A DNA stretch of 64,000 bases from Thermoplasmata archaeon UBA61. GTDB taxonomy: Archaea; Thermoplasmatota; Thermoplasmata; Lutacidiplasmatales; UBA184. Below are positions 1 through 8,633 of this stretch, piece by piece; the stretch's first letter is position 1, and each line of letters begins with the position of its first letter. The notes beneath the pieces are model-generated. The model was not told where the DNA came from and made no database searches. It saw only the letters and a list, made by a program, of their open reading frames with translations. The translations under genes were made by a program, and so were the position numbers. Location of the stretch: NCBI GenBank assembly GCA_002503985.1, contig DASW01000008.1, forward strand, positions 1-64,000, in the 5' to 3' direction.

Positions 1-257
1 TCGGGGGAGAGGCGTTCGGCCCGCCGGCAGAGCTCGTCCAGCGTGCGGATGAGGGCCGTCTGGTCCTCCCACGGGAGGTCGGTCAGACGGGCGCCGTGCC
101 GCTTCGGGATCACGAGCAGGTGACCCCGAGTGACCGGGTACATGGCGAGAAACGCGAGCGTTGAATCGTCCTCGTAGACGATGTGGGCCGGGGCTCGCCG
201 CGCGACGATGTCACAGAAGACGCAACGCTTCCCTCCCTCGGTCGCGGCGAGGTGCAT
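1..257 (-). CDS. HIT (histidine triad) family protein, 3' end cut off by window
   Basis: The first 85 residues of a HIT-superfamily nucleotide hydrolase or transferase are present; the gene runs off the left edge, so the HxHxH catalytic triad itself is not visible. The N-terminus carries a CVFC metal-binding pair at residues 12-15, then the typical HIT core strands (IVYEDDSTLAFL and the GHLLVIPKRH segment). Family members hydrolyse AMP- or GMP-linked substrates in the cytoplasm. The ATG start at 257 was chosen because the conserved Cys pair begins shortly after it, and a TATA-like element (282-289, minus strand) lies about 32 nt upstream. It is divergent from the S53 peptidase gene. Confidence 0.85.
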   Translation of the reverse strand, partial: MHLAATEGGKRCVFCDIVARRAPAHIVYEDDSTLAFLAMYPVTRGHLLVIPKRHGARLTDLPWEDQTALIRTLDELCRRAERLSP

Positions 258-316
258 CGCTCCGCGAAGAATCTAGGGCGGTCTAAAGGGTTGCCCGGCC
301 CACGGTCGAGTCGACC

Positions 317-324
317 TCATTAGG
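317..324 (+). promoter_or_regulatory. TATA-like box of the S53 peptidase gene
   Basis: The sequence TCATTAGG starts 29 nt before the ATG at 346. This spacing recurs before many genes in the window and predicts a leaderless transcript. Confidence 0.4.
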
Positions 325-345
325 GCGCGCGTCTGGGTACCCCCG

Positions 346-2697
346 ATGCGTTGGTCTACGGTGGTTCTCGCCGTCTTGTTCTCGCTCGTCGTCGTCGCGA
401 GCTCCGCCGCGGCCGTGACCGCGGTCCCCCTGCCGTCCTCCTCGGCGGCCTCGGCCCCTCTAGCCCTCGTGACCGATGCGATACCGCTCTCGACCGGGGC
501 GTTACCTCGAGAGTTGCCGTCCTCCATCGCCGTTTCCCTGACGTTCACGCTCACCAACCCTCGTTCGGGGGAACTGGCTCGATTCTTGAGCCAGGTCGAG
601 GACCCGTCCTCTCCCTCCTACCGTCACTTCCTCACCTACCCGGAGTACGTAGAGGAGTTCGCGCCGCCCGCTTCGAGCGTCGCCCACGTGGAGGCCGCCT
701 TGGAGACCGCAGGGGCACGCGATATCACCGCCGCTCCGGACCGCTCGTCCGTCACCGCGGTCCTTGCGGCGAGGTCGGTCGACCAGCTTCTCGGAGTGGA
801 CCTCAAGACGTACGGGTCCGCCAATAGAGTCCCCCTCTACACGGCGGTCGGAACGGTCTCGCTCCCGCCATCCCTGGACGGGTACGTCTCGGGGATCGGT
901 GGTCTATCCAACTCCGCAACGGCCGGTCTTATCGGGTCGTCGAGAGCGCTCTCGCCCTCGCTCCCGCTCCGCCCCGTTTCGGGCCACCTCGCGCAATTCG
1001 CCCATGACAACACCAGCGGCGAGGCTTGGTTCCTGGGGTCGGACTACACCCAGGCGTACGATGTCAACGAGCTCTTCCCCGGGGCGGGCAGTGTGCCAAA
1101 CGCAACGTTTCCCACGTCCGTAGCCATCGCGACCCTGCTCGCGAGCGCGTTCAACCAAACCTTGCAGACGAACCTGCCTCCCTGGGACCCCGCGGTCGTC
1201 GCAGCCTACTTCAATGGCACGCTCGGCCCCCACTGGCCCATGCCTAATTTCACGGGCGTACCCGTAACCGTGGACAGCATCACCCCGCCGCTTCCCGCAT
1301 CGTTCGGCAGCGTGAACGACTCCACCGCGTTCGAGACGGAGAACTCTCTCGACCTGGAGATGGCCGGGAGCCTGGCACCGGGGGCCTCCGTCTACAATTT
1401 CTACTTCGGGGCGAACCTGGTTGAGAACGCGGCCACCTTGGGAGAGGCGGCGGATTATTTCGCCGCCGACCTCGCCGCGGCGTTGAGCTATAGCTACGCC
1501 CCCAGACACCTCGCGACCGTCAGCTGTTCTTTCGGACTTTCGGACCTGACCGACTTGGCGTGGAACGCCGAGCTGCTCACGGCCGCGGCGACGGGGGTCA
1601 CCGTCGTCTCGGCGAGCGGGGACCAGGGTAACGCACCCGATTCGCTGACCGGCCGCTCGGACGGGCAGTGGCCGATCTGGCCCGCCACCGACGCCACCAA
1701 CACCTCAGGCTCGATTTCCGTCGGGGGCGTATCCCTGGGTCTCTCGGGGAGCCCGAACGCGTTCTACAACGGGACCGGCGGCCTCAACCTCACCTACGAC
1801 GGCGCCGACGGGGGGATATCGAGCATGTCCGCGTGGTACGACACCCTCGGCGGCCAAGGGTCGTACGCCGGAACGGAAGGTGGAGTGAGCCCGGTCTATC
1901 CGGAGCCCTTGTGGCAGTTCGCTTCGGCCGCCCAGCCCGCGGTCGTCAACGCCACCGTCCTCCAGGGAGCGCTGGGCCTCGGTCGATCCGGCCCGGACGT
2001 CGCGATGCCGGGGAACGCGACCATCGTGACGGACTACGCGAACGCGTCCGAAGGGGTGTTCTTTGACCTCCTCGAGGGGACGAGCGTGGCGGCGCCGGTG
2101 TTCGCCGGACTTCTCGCCGACGTCGTGGCTGTCGAAAACAATCGAACGACCGGCCCCTGGACGTCCCTCGGGTTCCTCGACCCGGAGATCTACCGGATCG
2201 CGAGCTTCTTCGCCGCCCACCCCGGCGCGAGCTCGGACCCCTACCTCGACGTGACCTCGGGAAGCAACTACGTCTTCTCGGCCGCCCCGGGTTGGGACCC
2301 TACTACGGGCTGGGGCGGGGTGAACGCGCCGGCCTTCCTCGCCGCTGACGAGAACGGGACGATCCGCACCTACGTTTACAACGGCTCGACCCCCGGTCTC
2401 CCGCCCGGGTACCCGCCGTCGCCCGCGAGCTCGGCCGGGATCCCTTGGGTGTTCATCTTCGCGATCTTCGGCGTGGGGATTGTCGTAGCGATCACGTTGG
2501 TCGCCATCGGCGCGCGTCCGTCCCGACCGCGCTCGCCCCCGAGCGGGGTGCCTTGGGGAGCTCAGGGCGGTGGCCCCATGGGGCCGATGCCTACGCCACC
2601 GCAAGGGGGGTACCCAGGTTCGACGTTCCTATGTCCGTACTGCGGGGCGATCCGCCCCGCGGAACCGGTGCGATGCCCTCAGTGCGGGGCGTTCTGA
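346..2697 (+). CDS. Membrane-anchored S53 (sedolisin/kumamolisin-type) acid peptidase with C-terminal zinc ribbon
   Basis: A predicted secreted serine-carboxyl endopeptidase of 783 residues. Order of parts: signal peptide (about 1-24), pro-kumamolisin activation domain (about 50-170), S53 catalytic domain (about 220-670), one transmembrane helix (about 700-725), then a Pro/Gly-rich linker and a C-terminal CxxC-CxxC zinc ribbon. The expected catalytic residues are visible: Glu332 and Asp336 with the right four-residue spacing, the oxyanion Asp426, and Ser580 in EGTSVAAP. A DVTSG and GWDPTTGWG segment matches the calcium-site region. S53 enzymes act at low pH outside the cell. The topology would place the zinc ribbon in the cytoplasm, which is unusual for a protease. 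It is convergent with scpB, 8 nt apart. Confidence 0.9.
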   Translation: MRWSTVVLAVLFSLVVVASSAAAVTAVPLPSSSAASAPLALVTDAIPLSTGALPRELPSSIAVSLTFTLTNPRSGELARFLSQVEDPSSPSYRHFLTYPEYVEEFAPPASSVAHVEAALETAGARDITAAPDRSSVTAVLAARSVDQLLGVDLKTYGSANRVPLYTAVGTVSLPPSLDGYVSGIGGLSNSATAGLIGSSRALSPSLPLRPVSGHLAQFAHDNTSGEAWFLGSDYTQAYDVNELFPGAGSVPNATFPTSVAIATLLASAFNQTLQTNLPPWDPAVVAAYFNGTLGPHWPMPNFTGVPVTVDSITPPLPASFGSVNDSTAFETENSLDLEMAGSLAPGASVYNFYFGANLVENAATLGEAADYFAADLAAALSYSYAPRHLATVSCSFGLSDLTDLAWNAELLTAAATGVTVVSASGDQGNAPDSLTGRSDGQWPIWPATDATNTSGSISVGGVSLGLSGSPNAFYNGTGGLNLTYDGADGGISSMSAWYDTLGGQGSYAGTEGGVSPVYPEPLWQFASAAQPAVVNATVLQGALGLGRSGPDVAMPGNATIVTDYANASEGVFFDLLEGTSVAAPVFAGLLADVVAVENNRTTGPWTSLGFLDPEIYRIASFFAAHPGASSDPYLDVTSGSNYVFSAAPGWDPTTGWGGVNAPAFLAADENGTIRTYVYNGSTPGLPPGYPPSPASSAGIPWVFIFAIFGVGIVVAITLVAIGARPSRPRSPPSGVPWGAQGGGPMGPMPTPPQGGYPGSTFLCPYCGAIRPAEPVRCPQCGAF

Positions 2698-2705
2698 ACC
2701 AGGAC

Positions 2706-3368
2706 CTAGGACGCCATCGGGGGCTGGGCGGGGGGCTCCTCGTCGGGAGTCCCGTTCTCGGGCGGCGCCTCCGCGGGAACATCCGTTGCTGAGGGAATGG
2801 GGGTCGCTGCGACCTCCTTGGGGCCGGGGCTCGTCGGAGCGGGGACGGCGGGCGCTACCCCGAGCTTCTGCTCGAGGAAGCGGCGGATCTCCTCCGGCCG
2901 GGTGGACGCGATCCCGAAGTATTCCGCGAACCGACGCGTCGTGGCCAGTTCGAGGGTGGAGCCCTTCGGGTCCGTGTGGATGAGGCCGATGCCCCGGAGG
3001 CGCTGTACCTCCTCGTAGGCCACATCCCCGATCATCCGGACGAGGTTGCTCTGCAGGATCGGCTGGTGGTAGGCGATGAGCGTCAGCGCACGGAGGGTGC
3101 GCGGCGTCATCTCGACCGGGGTGACAGCGTGGACCGTGGGAACGTACTTCTCCTGGAGCTGGAGGGCGTACCGGTCGCCCACACGGCGGACCTCGAGCGC
3201 GGACTGGCGGTTGCCGTAGGTCTGCTCGAGCGTTCGGACCGCGCGCTGGACGGGGCGGTAATCGTCGAGGCCGAGCGCGGCGGCGATCTCCTTCACGGCG
3301 AGAGGCTTTCCGCTGGCGAACAGCACCGCTTCGACCTGGAACACGAGGTCATCGAGCTTCGACGGCAT
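2706..3368 (-). CDS. scpB: Segregation and condensation protein ScpB
   Basis: The winged-helix kleisin-associated subunit of the SMC-ScpAB condensin, which organises and segregates the chromosome. The 220-residue protein has two tandem winged-helix domains (about 5-80 and 88-165; the second contains the typical ALTLIAYHQPI segment) and a Pro/Ala-rich tail that looks disordered. It is the last gene of smc-scpA-scpB, starting 9 nt after scpA stops, so it is very likely co-transcribed with them. The ATG at 3368 gives the usual ScpB N-terminus leading into VEAVLFASGKPL. Confidence 0.93.
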   Translation of the reverse strand: MPSKLDDLVFQVEAVLFASGKPLAVKEIAAALGLDDYRPVQRAVRTLEQTYGNRQSALEVRRVGDRYALQLQEKYVPTVHAVTPVEMTPRTLRALTLIAYHQPILQSNLVRMIGDVAYEEVQRLRGIGLIHTDPKGSTLELATTRRFAEYFGIASTRPEEIRRFLEQKLGVAPAVPAPTSPGPKEVAATPIPSATDVPAEAPPENGTPDEEPPAQPPMAS

Positions 3369-3377
3369 GGGATCCCT

Positions 3378-4334
3378 TTACGCCTCCTTCGTCAACACTT
3401 TTCGCGATTCCGCGGTCCGCACCACGAGCACCGGGGAGGCTCCCAGCACCTCTTGGAGCAGCTCGACGGAGCTCTCTCGAGCGAGGAACAGGAGCGCAAG
3501 GAACACCGCGACCAGACGGTCGCGACCGGACAGAGGGTTCCACAGCTCGAGCAGGGGGAACGGCTTTCCCAGCGGACGGTGGAGCGTCGCGGCCCAGGTG
3601 TCCTCGAGGTCCCGTTCGGGGATCTCGCCGTGCACGAGGACCTCGGGGGGAGCCCGTTGCTCCTCCCGCAGGCGGTCGCGGAGCTCCTCGATCCGCAGCG
3701 CTCGGCGGGCGTCGGCTTCGGCCTCGCCGAAGGCGCGGACCAGCTCGAGCAGCGACACCGGTCGAGTTTCGGGGTGTCGGACCATTCCGAGGAGAGGCGG
3801 CGGGTCGGTCGAGCCCAGAACGGTGCTGGTCACGTCGACCGCTTCCGGGGTATCGAGGAGCGGTAAGTAGCCGTCGTCCGTCGCTCCGGGGAAGCCGGTC
3901 CCGCCGTCGAGCGGCGGGTCGGGGACGGCGCGCATCTTGAGGATCTCCTCGGACTGGAGGTAGAGGATGTTCCAGGCCATGTAGACCAGGCGGCCGGCGA
4001 TGGCGAAGTTGACCGCTCCGTCCTCGCGGACCCGTTCGAGGTACGATTCGGTGAACTTCACGAGGTCGATCTCCCACGGGTCGAACTCCTCTTCCATCAC
4101 GAGCTCGAAGAGGAGCGCGATCGCCTTCTGGAACGGGTCGGGGATCACGATGTGGACCCCTTCCTTCAGGTTCTCGACGAGGGAGAGGTACCGTTCGAGG
4201 AGCGGCGTGGAGGACTCGTTCTCGCCGATGAGCGAGCGGTGGAACACGAGGTACCGGAGCACCTTCTCGGCCGCCTCCCGGGAGACGGCGGTGGTCGGGA
4301 GCAGCTCGGCGGCTTCCGTTTCGGAGATCGTCAT
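3378..4334 (-). CDS. scpA: Segregation and condensation protein ScpA (kleisin)
   Basis: The kleisin subunit that bridges the two SMC heads and recruits ScpB. The N-terminal region contains the hallmark FDPWEIDLVKFTESYL stretch (residues about 80-100), followed by the helical segment ending in YLQSEEILK; the C-terminus has the expected winged-helix-like end. At 318 residues it is somewhat longer than bacterial ScpA (about 250), mostly through a variable middle. Its ATG overlaps the smc stop codon in an ATGA arrangement (4331-4334), which suggests translational coupling and fixes the start. A longer open frame on the same strand (3349-4392) is an out-of-frame shadow. Confidence 0.93.
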   Translation of the reverse strand: MTISETEAAELLPTTAVSREAAEKVLRYLVFHRSLIGENESSTPLLERYLSLVENLKEGVHIVIPDPFQKAIALLFELVMEEEFDPWEIDLVKFTESYLERVREDGAVNFAIAGRLVYMAWNILYLQSEEILKMRAVPDPPLDGGTGFPGATDDGYLPLLDTPEAVDVTSTVLGSTDPPPLLGMVRHPETRPVSLLELVRAFGEAEADARRALRIEELRDRLREEQRAPPEVLVHGEIPERDLEDTWAATLHRPLGKPFPLLELWNPLSGRDRLVAVFLALLFLARESSVELLQEVLGASPVLVVRTAESRKVLTKEA

Positions 4335-7300
4335 CGGGCCTCGAGCGGCGGGACCGCCTCCGGGGCGCGGGCGTTCTCACGGCCCTCGACATCGTGGATA
4401 TCGTCGAGGTCGATCCCGACGACGCGGGAGCACCCGTCGCCCCGCATCGTCACTCCCAATAGGTGGTGGGCGAACTTGAGGGTCACCTTGCGAAGCGAAA
4501 TCACGACGAACTGAGCCCGTTCGGCGTTGCGGCGGAGCATCCTCCCGACGAACTCCGCGTTGAGGCCGTCAAGGGACATGTCGACCTCGTCGAAGACGTA
4601 GAGCGGGCTCGGGTCGTACCGTTGCATCGAGAAGATGAACGCGAGGCTCGCGAGGGACTTCTCTCCGCCGGAAAGTTGCTCGAGGCGGCTGACGTTCTTT
4701 CCCACGGGCCGGGCCTTGATGAGTAGCCCGCCGGCGAGGGGGTCCTCGGGGTTCTCGAGGGCGATCTCGCCCTCGCCTCCCGCCGATAGCTCGCCGTAGA
4801 TCTCCTTGAAGTGGATGCCCACCTGGGCAACGACCTCGGTGATCTTCTCCCGCTTCTTCTTCTCGATCTCACCGACGAGGGCGAGGAGCTCGTTCTTCTC
4901 GTTCGTGAGGCGGGTGACCTCGGACTGGAACTCTTCGGAGCGGGCCTTCTCCTGGTCGTACTCCTCCACGGCGCGCAGGTTGACGTCCCCCATCCCCTGG
5001 AGCTGCTGGTCGAGCGCGGAGATCCTCCGCTTCAACTCCTCGATGGAGACCGGCTTTTCGTCCGGCTCCGCTTCGGGGAACTGCTTGAGGGCCTCGTTCA
5101 GTTCCTGGACGTGCGATTCGGCCTGGGCGAGGCGGGTTTCCTCCTGCGTGAGCATGCCCTTGCGGGTTTCGAGGTTCGCCTGCGCCTGAGCCAGCTTCGC
5201 CGTCACCGCGAGCCGGTCGGTCTCGAGCTTCCGCTTCTTCTCCGACTGGGCCTTGGCGGACTCGCTCTGCTGGGACTCGACGGACTTGAGCGCCTCGAGC
5301 GCTGCCCGCGATTCCTTCAGCGTGCGCTCGGCCTGGGCGATCTCCTTCTTCTTCGCAGAGATCTCCTTCTGTGCCTTCTGAAGGTCCGACCGCCGTGCCT
5401 CGAGGCTCGCCGATAGCGCGGCGAGCGAGGCGCGGACCGATTCGAGCTCACCGTTGACCTGGACCCTCTCCTCGGAGGTCTTCTGGGAGGTCTCTTGAAG
5501 GGCACGTAGGTGGACCGATATTGCCTCGGGCAGTTGGCTCAGGTACTGTTCCTGGGCCTTCTGTGCCTGCTCCTTGAGCGCCGCGATATCGGAGGTGAGG
5601 CGGGTCACGTCCGCCTCCGCCGCCGCGAGGGCCGTCTCGGCCTTCTTCTGGTCGGCGCGGGCGGCGGCGATGCGGTCCCGAGCGGCCGACAGCCGCTCCC
5701 GGGCCGCTTCCAGGTCCTTGTCGAACACCTCGCGGGCGGACTGGTGGGCCTGGTCCTGTATGGATCGTGTCGAAAGCTCCTCGGCGACCACGCGGATTCG
5801 CTCGGTCACCTTGGCGAGCTCGGCTCGGCCCGCGGTCTCCGCGGACCCCTTGCTGCGAAGCTCGTCCCCGAGGCGCTTCAGCTCGACGGCGGAGTCGCTG
5901 CCCCGACCTTGGTTGGTGGGGTCGACGTACCCGCCCGAGATCGCTCCGGTGGCCTCGATGAGGTCGCCGGTCAGCGTGACCAGGCGCACCCCGCCCATCT
6001 GGGCTCGGGCCCGGGCGAGGTCGTCCATGACGACCGTCTCCCCGAACACGTACCAGAAAGCCGGCCGCAGGGATTCGTCGAACTTCACGAGGTCGATCGC
6101 GAAGCCGGTCGCTCCCGCGGCCTTGGCCACGACGAGCGATTTGCCGTGCGCCCGGCCGGGGAGCATCTTGTTGAGCGGGAGGAAGGTCGCGCGGCCGCGC
6201 TTCTCCTCGCGTAGGAGCTTGATGCACTCTTCCGCGACCTGGTCGGATTCGACGACGAGCGCTTGGAAGCGGCTGCCGCCGGCGACCTGGAGCGCGGTCT
6301 TGAGCTTCGGGTCGAACTCGGCCAGCTCTTCCACGGTGCCGCGGATACCGGGGATCTTGCCGAGGTTGCGCTGGGACAGGAGATAGTCGACGGCCGCCAG
6401 GGCCGTCGGCCGCCCGCTGCCCTCGGTCCGGGCCTTGAGGCGAGCGTCGAGCGAGAGGTAGCGTCGGTTGAGCTCGAGGACCTCCTGGGCAAGCCGTTCG
6501 CATTCCGCCGAGAGGTTCTTCTCTTTCGTCTTGAGGGCGAAGAGCTCCTTCTGGAGGTCGCTCGTGGTCGGTCCCGAACCGTTCTTCCCCGGCGACGTCT
6601 CCTTGATCCGAAGCTCGAGGTCCTTTACCTCGACCTCGCGTTCCCGAAGGTCATCCTCGGCTTGCGCCTCAGACCGTTCGGCCGTGCGGAAGGCCGCGCT
6701 CGCCGTCTCGCGGGACTGGACGGCCTCCGTCCACGCGGTCTGCTTCGCCTCGGTCTGGCGGGCCAGCTCGAGTTGTTGCTTCCGGGCGGCCGCGAGCTTG
6801 TCGCGGCTCTTCCCCGGGGTCCCGGTCGCGTTCTGGATCTCTCGAGTGTTCTCGTCCGCGGTCTTCTCGAGGCCCTCAAGACGGTCGGCCAGCTTCGATT
6901 CCTGGGATTGGAGAGACGCTTCCTGGGTCTCGTCCGCCCGGACCGACTTCACGAGCTCGTCGGCCTGGGTGGAGATGGCGACGAGGGCCTCGCGCAGATG
7001 GCCGAGGCTTTGGTCGAGCCGTGCGTAGGCCATCTTCTTCTCGTCGACCTCTTGCTTGAACTTGACGGCCGCCGCGCCCCCCGCCTCAGCGATATCCCGG
7101 TCGATCGCGTCCACCGCCGCTGCGAGCTTCTCCTGTTGGGCGGCGAGCTCGGTGCGTGTCTTGTCGAGCTGCTCGATCTCGGCCCGGACCGCGTCCACCT
7201 GCTTCTTGCAGGTCGCGAGCTCGTGCTCGGCGAGGCGGTGACCGGCCCGCGCGAGACGTGCCTCCGAGCGCTTCTTGTCGTCCTGGAGCTGCTTGTACTG

Positions 7301-7957
7301 GATCGCTAGGAGCCGCTGGCCTTCGAGGCCCGCGAGGCGAGATTTGATGTCGGTCAGCAGCGTCTGGATCCGGTCGAGGTTCCCGTCCAGGTCGACGCGC
7401 TTGGTCGCGGCTCGTTCGAGCTCGTCGTCGAACTGGCTGATGCCCGCGAGGCGTTCCACCAGACCCCGGCGGGGAACCGGGCCCATCGTGACGATCTTGT
7501 TGATGTCCCCCTGCTGGACTAGGTTGTAGCCGTCGCCCGAAAGCCTCGCATGGGAGAGCAACGAATCGATCTCGGTCTGGGTCGTTCGCTTGCCGTTGAC
7601 GTAGAAGTACGAGTAGTACCCGTCGGGGTCGCTCGGGGCGAGCTTCACGTACCGGGTGACCTCGACCTCGGGGGTCTCGACCGGAAGGAGCTTGTCGGTG
7701 TTGTCGAAGACGAGAGAGACCTCGCACTCGGTCGCCGGCTTCTTCGAGGACCCGCCGTTGAAGAAGAGGTGGGTGAGGCGTTCCGCCCGGAGCGCCTTCG
7801 AGCTGGTCGGACCCAGGACGAACAGGATTGCGTCCGAGATGTTCGACTTACCCATCCCGTTCGGGCCTGCAACGCCCGTGAAGCCGGGTTGGAACGGGAT
7901 CTCGGTCGCGCCGGCGAACGACTTGAAGTTCCTCAGTTTGACTCGCTTCAGATGCAT
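4331..7957 (-). CDS. smc: Chromosome segregation ATPase SMC
   Basis: Full-length SMC of 1208 residues: N-terminal ATPase half with Walker A at 31-38, long coiled coil, hinge (GIRGTVEELAEF near the middle), returning coiled coil, and C-terminal half with the LSGGEKSLASLAF signature and Walker B/D-loop VFDEVDMSLD. It forms the motor of the condensin encoded with scpA and scpB downstream. Walker A reads GPNGMGKS, with Met where most SMCs have Ser; the catalytic Lys and Ser remain. The start is supported by a GGAGG ribosome-binding site 9 nt upstream and by the conserved MHLKRVKLRNFKSF N-terminus. It is first in its operon. Confidence 0.96.
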   Translation of the reverse strand: MHLKRVKLRNFKSFAGATEIPFQPGFTGVAGPNGMGKSNISDAILFVLGPTSSKALRAERLTHLFFNGGSSKKPATECEVSLVFDNTDKLLPVETPEVEVTRYVKLAPSDPDGYYSYFYVNGKRTTQTEIDSLLSHARLSGDGYNLVQQGDINKIVTMGPVPRRGLVERLAGISQFDDELERAATKRVDLDGNLDRIQTLLTDIKSRLAGLEGQRLLAIQYKQLQDDKKRSEARLARAGHRLAEHELATCKKQVDAVRAEIEQLDKTRTELAAQQEKLAAAVDAIDRDIAEAGGAAAVKFKQEVDEKKMAYARLDQSLGHLREALVAISTQADELVKSVRADETQEASLQSQESKLADRLEGLEKTADENTREIQNATGTPGKSRDKLAAARKQQLELARQTEAKQTAWTEAVQSRETASAAFRTAERSEAQAEDDLREREVEVKDLELRIKETSPGKNGSGPTTSDLQKELFALKTKEKNLSAECERLAQEVLELNRRYLSLDARLKARTEGSGRPTALAAVDYLLSQRNLGKIPGIRGTVEELAEFDPKLKTALQVAGGSRFQALVVESDQVAEECIKLLREEKRGRATFLPLNKMLPGRAHGKSLVVAKAAGATGFAIDLVKFDESLRPAFWYVFGETVVMDDLARARAQMGGVRLVTLTGDLIEATGAISGGYVDPTNQGRGSDSAVELKRLGDELRSKGSAETAGRAELAKVTERIRVVAEELSTRSIQDQAHQSAREVFDKDLEAARERLSAARDRIAAARADQKKAETALAAAEADVTRLTSDIAALKEQAQKAQEQYLSQLPEAISVHLRALQETSQKTSEERVQVNGELESVRASLAALSASLEARRSDLQKAQKEISAKKKEIAQAERTLKESRAALEALKSVESQQSESAKAQSEKKRKLETDRLAVTAKLAQAQANLETRKGMLTQEETRLAQAESHVQELNEALKQFPEAEPDEKPVSIEELKRRISALDQQLQGMGDVNLRAVEEYDQEKARSEEFQSEVTRLTNEKNELLALVGEIEKKKREKITEVVAQVGIHFKEIYGELSAGGEGEIALENPEDPLAGGLLIKARPVGKNVSRLEQLSGGEKSLASLAFIFSMQRYDPSPLYVFDEVDMSLDGLNAEFVGRMLRRNAERAQFVVISLRKVTLKFAHHLLGVTMRGDGCSRVVGIDLDDIHDVEGRENARAPEAVPPLEAR

Positions 7958-8055
7958 CGGGTGCTTCCTCCAATCCCTCGACGCGCCGCACTCGTCGCCG
8001 AAACTCGCCCGTTTGTCGGACGGATGTCAGCAGCGCTCTCCGAGCCCTGTCCGCC

Positions 8056-8063
8056 ATATATAA
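8056..8063 (-). promoter_or_regulatory. TATA box upstream of smc operon
   Basis: The strong AT stretch ATATATAA sits alone in a GC-rich intergenic region about 100 nt upstream of smc. Read on the minus strand it would start transcription near 8030, giving a leader of roughly 70 nt that contains the smc ribosome-binding site. The element is nearly symmetrical and could also fire toward the plus-strand gene at 8252. Confidence 0.5.
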
Positions 8064-8251
8064 TCGTGTTGCTGCTCGGGTACTGTTCAGGGGGCAGTGG
8101 GCGACCACCAACCCGAGTCGGCGGGCCCCAATCCTTTCCGGGAACTCCTTCAGGATACCCGCCGGGGAAGCCACTCCAATCGCACTGAGCGCTGCAGGTT
8201 CGCGGTGCCGGCCGAGCAGGTCATCCCCGACCGCGTCCTAAGGAATTGACT

Positions 8252-8596
8252 GTGAGCGAGAACGGCCCGCGCGAAGGGACCCGCGACCTGCCGCGCGCAG
8301 GCCCGGACGCCGGCCGGCGCGCGATCGACGAGGCCAGTCCTGCGGGCGTCGCCTACCGTTCTCTCTCCAAGTCGCTCCGCCGCAGACGTGCGGAGCTGGT
8401 CGCCCTCGTGGAAGCCGTCGGAACGGCCTCTACCGTCGCCAAGACCTACCAAGCAGAGCATCCGCTGGAGCCGATCGTCACTTCCGCCGAAGTCGAAACC
8501 GCCGTTGCCGAGGCGAACAGCAGGGTTTCTCGGGCGGTTCTGAAGCCTGTTGGTGATCGACCCCCCGCCGCCCGTAGGCCCGACTCTCGGCGCTGA
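8252..8596 (+). CDS. Hypothetical small helical protein
   Basis: I do not recognise this 114-residue protein. It starts with GTG, preceded by AAGGA 7 nt upstream. Codon third positions are GC-rich like neighbouring real genes. The N-terminal 35 residues look disordered; residues about 40-100 are rich in Arg, Glu, Ala and Val and look helical (for example SLSKSLRRRRAELVALVEAV). No cysteine clusters or membrane segments are seen. A 192-codon minus-strand frame overlaps it (8150-8728) but has a less protein-like composition. If it is not coding, 7958-8633 holds nothing else I can identify apart from the TATA box. Confidence 0.45.
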   Translation: MSENGPREGTRDLPRAGPDAGRRAIDEASPAGVAYRSLSKSLRRRRAELVALVEAVGTASTVAKTYQAEHPLEPIVTSAEVETAVAEANSRVSRAVLKPVGDRPPAARRPDSRR

Positions 8597-8633
8597 GCAC
8601 TCGAGGTGCGTGTCCTCCCAAGTCGCACCCAGC

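Noticed and set aside
3349..4392. 347-codon frame overlapping scpA on the same strand
   Set aside because: ScpA in the neighbouring frame has clear kleisin motifs and an ATGA junction with smc; this frame is Arg/Pro-rich.
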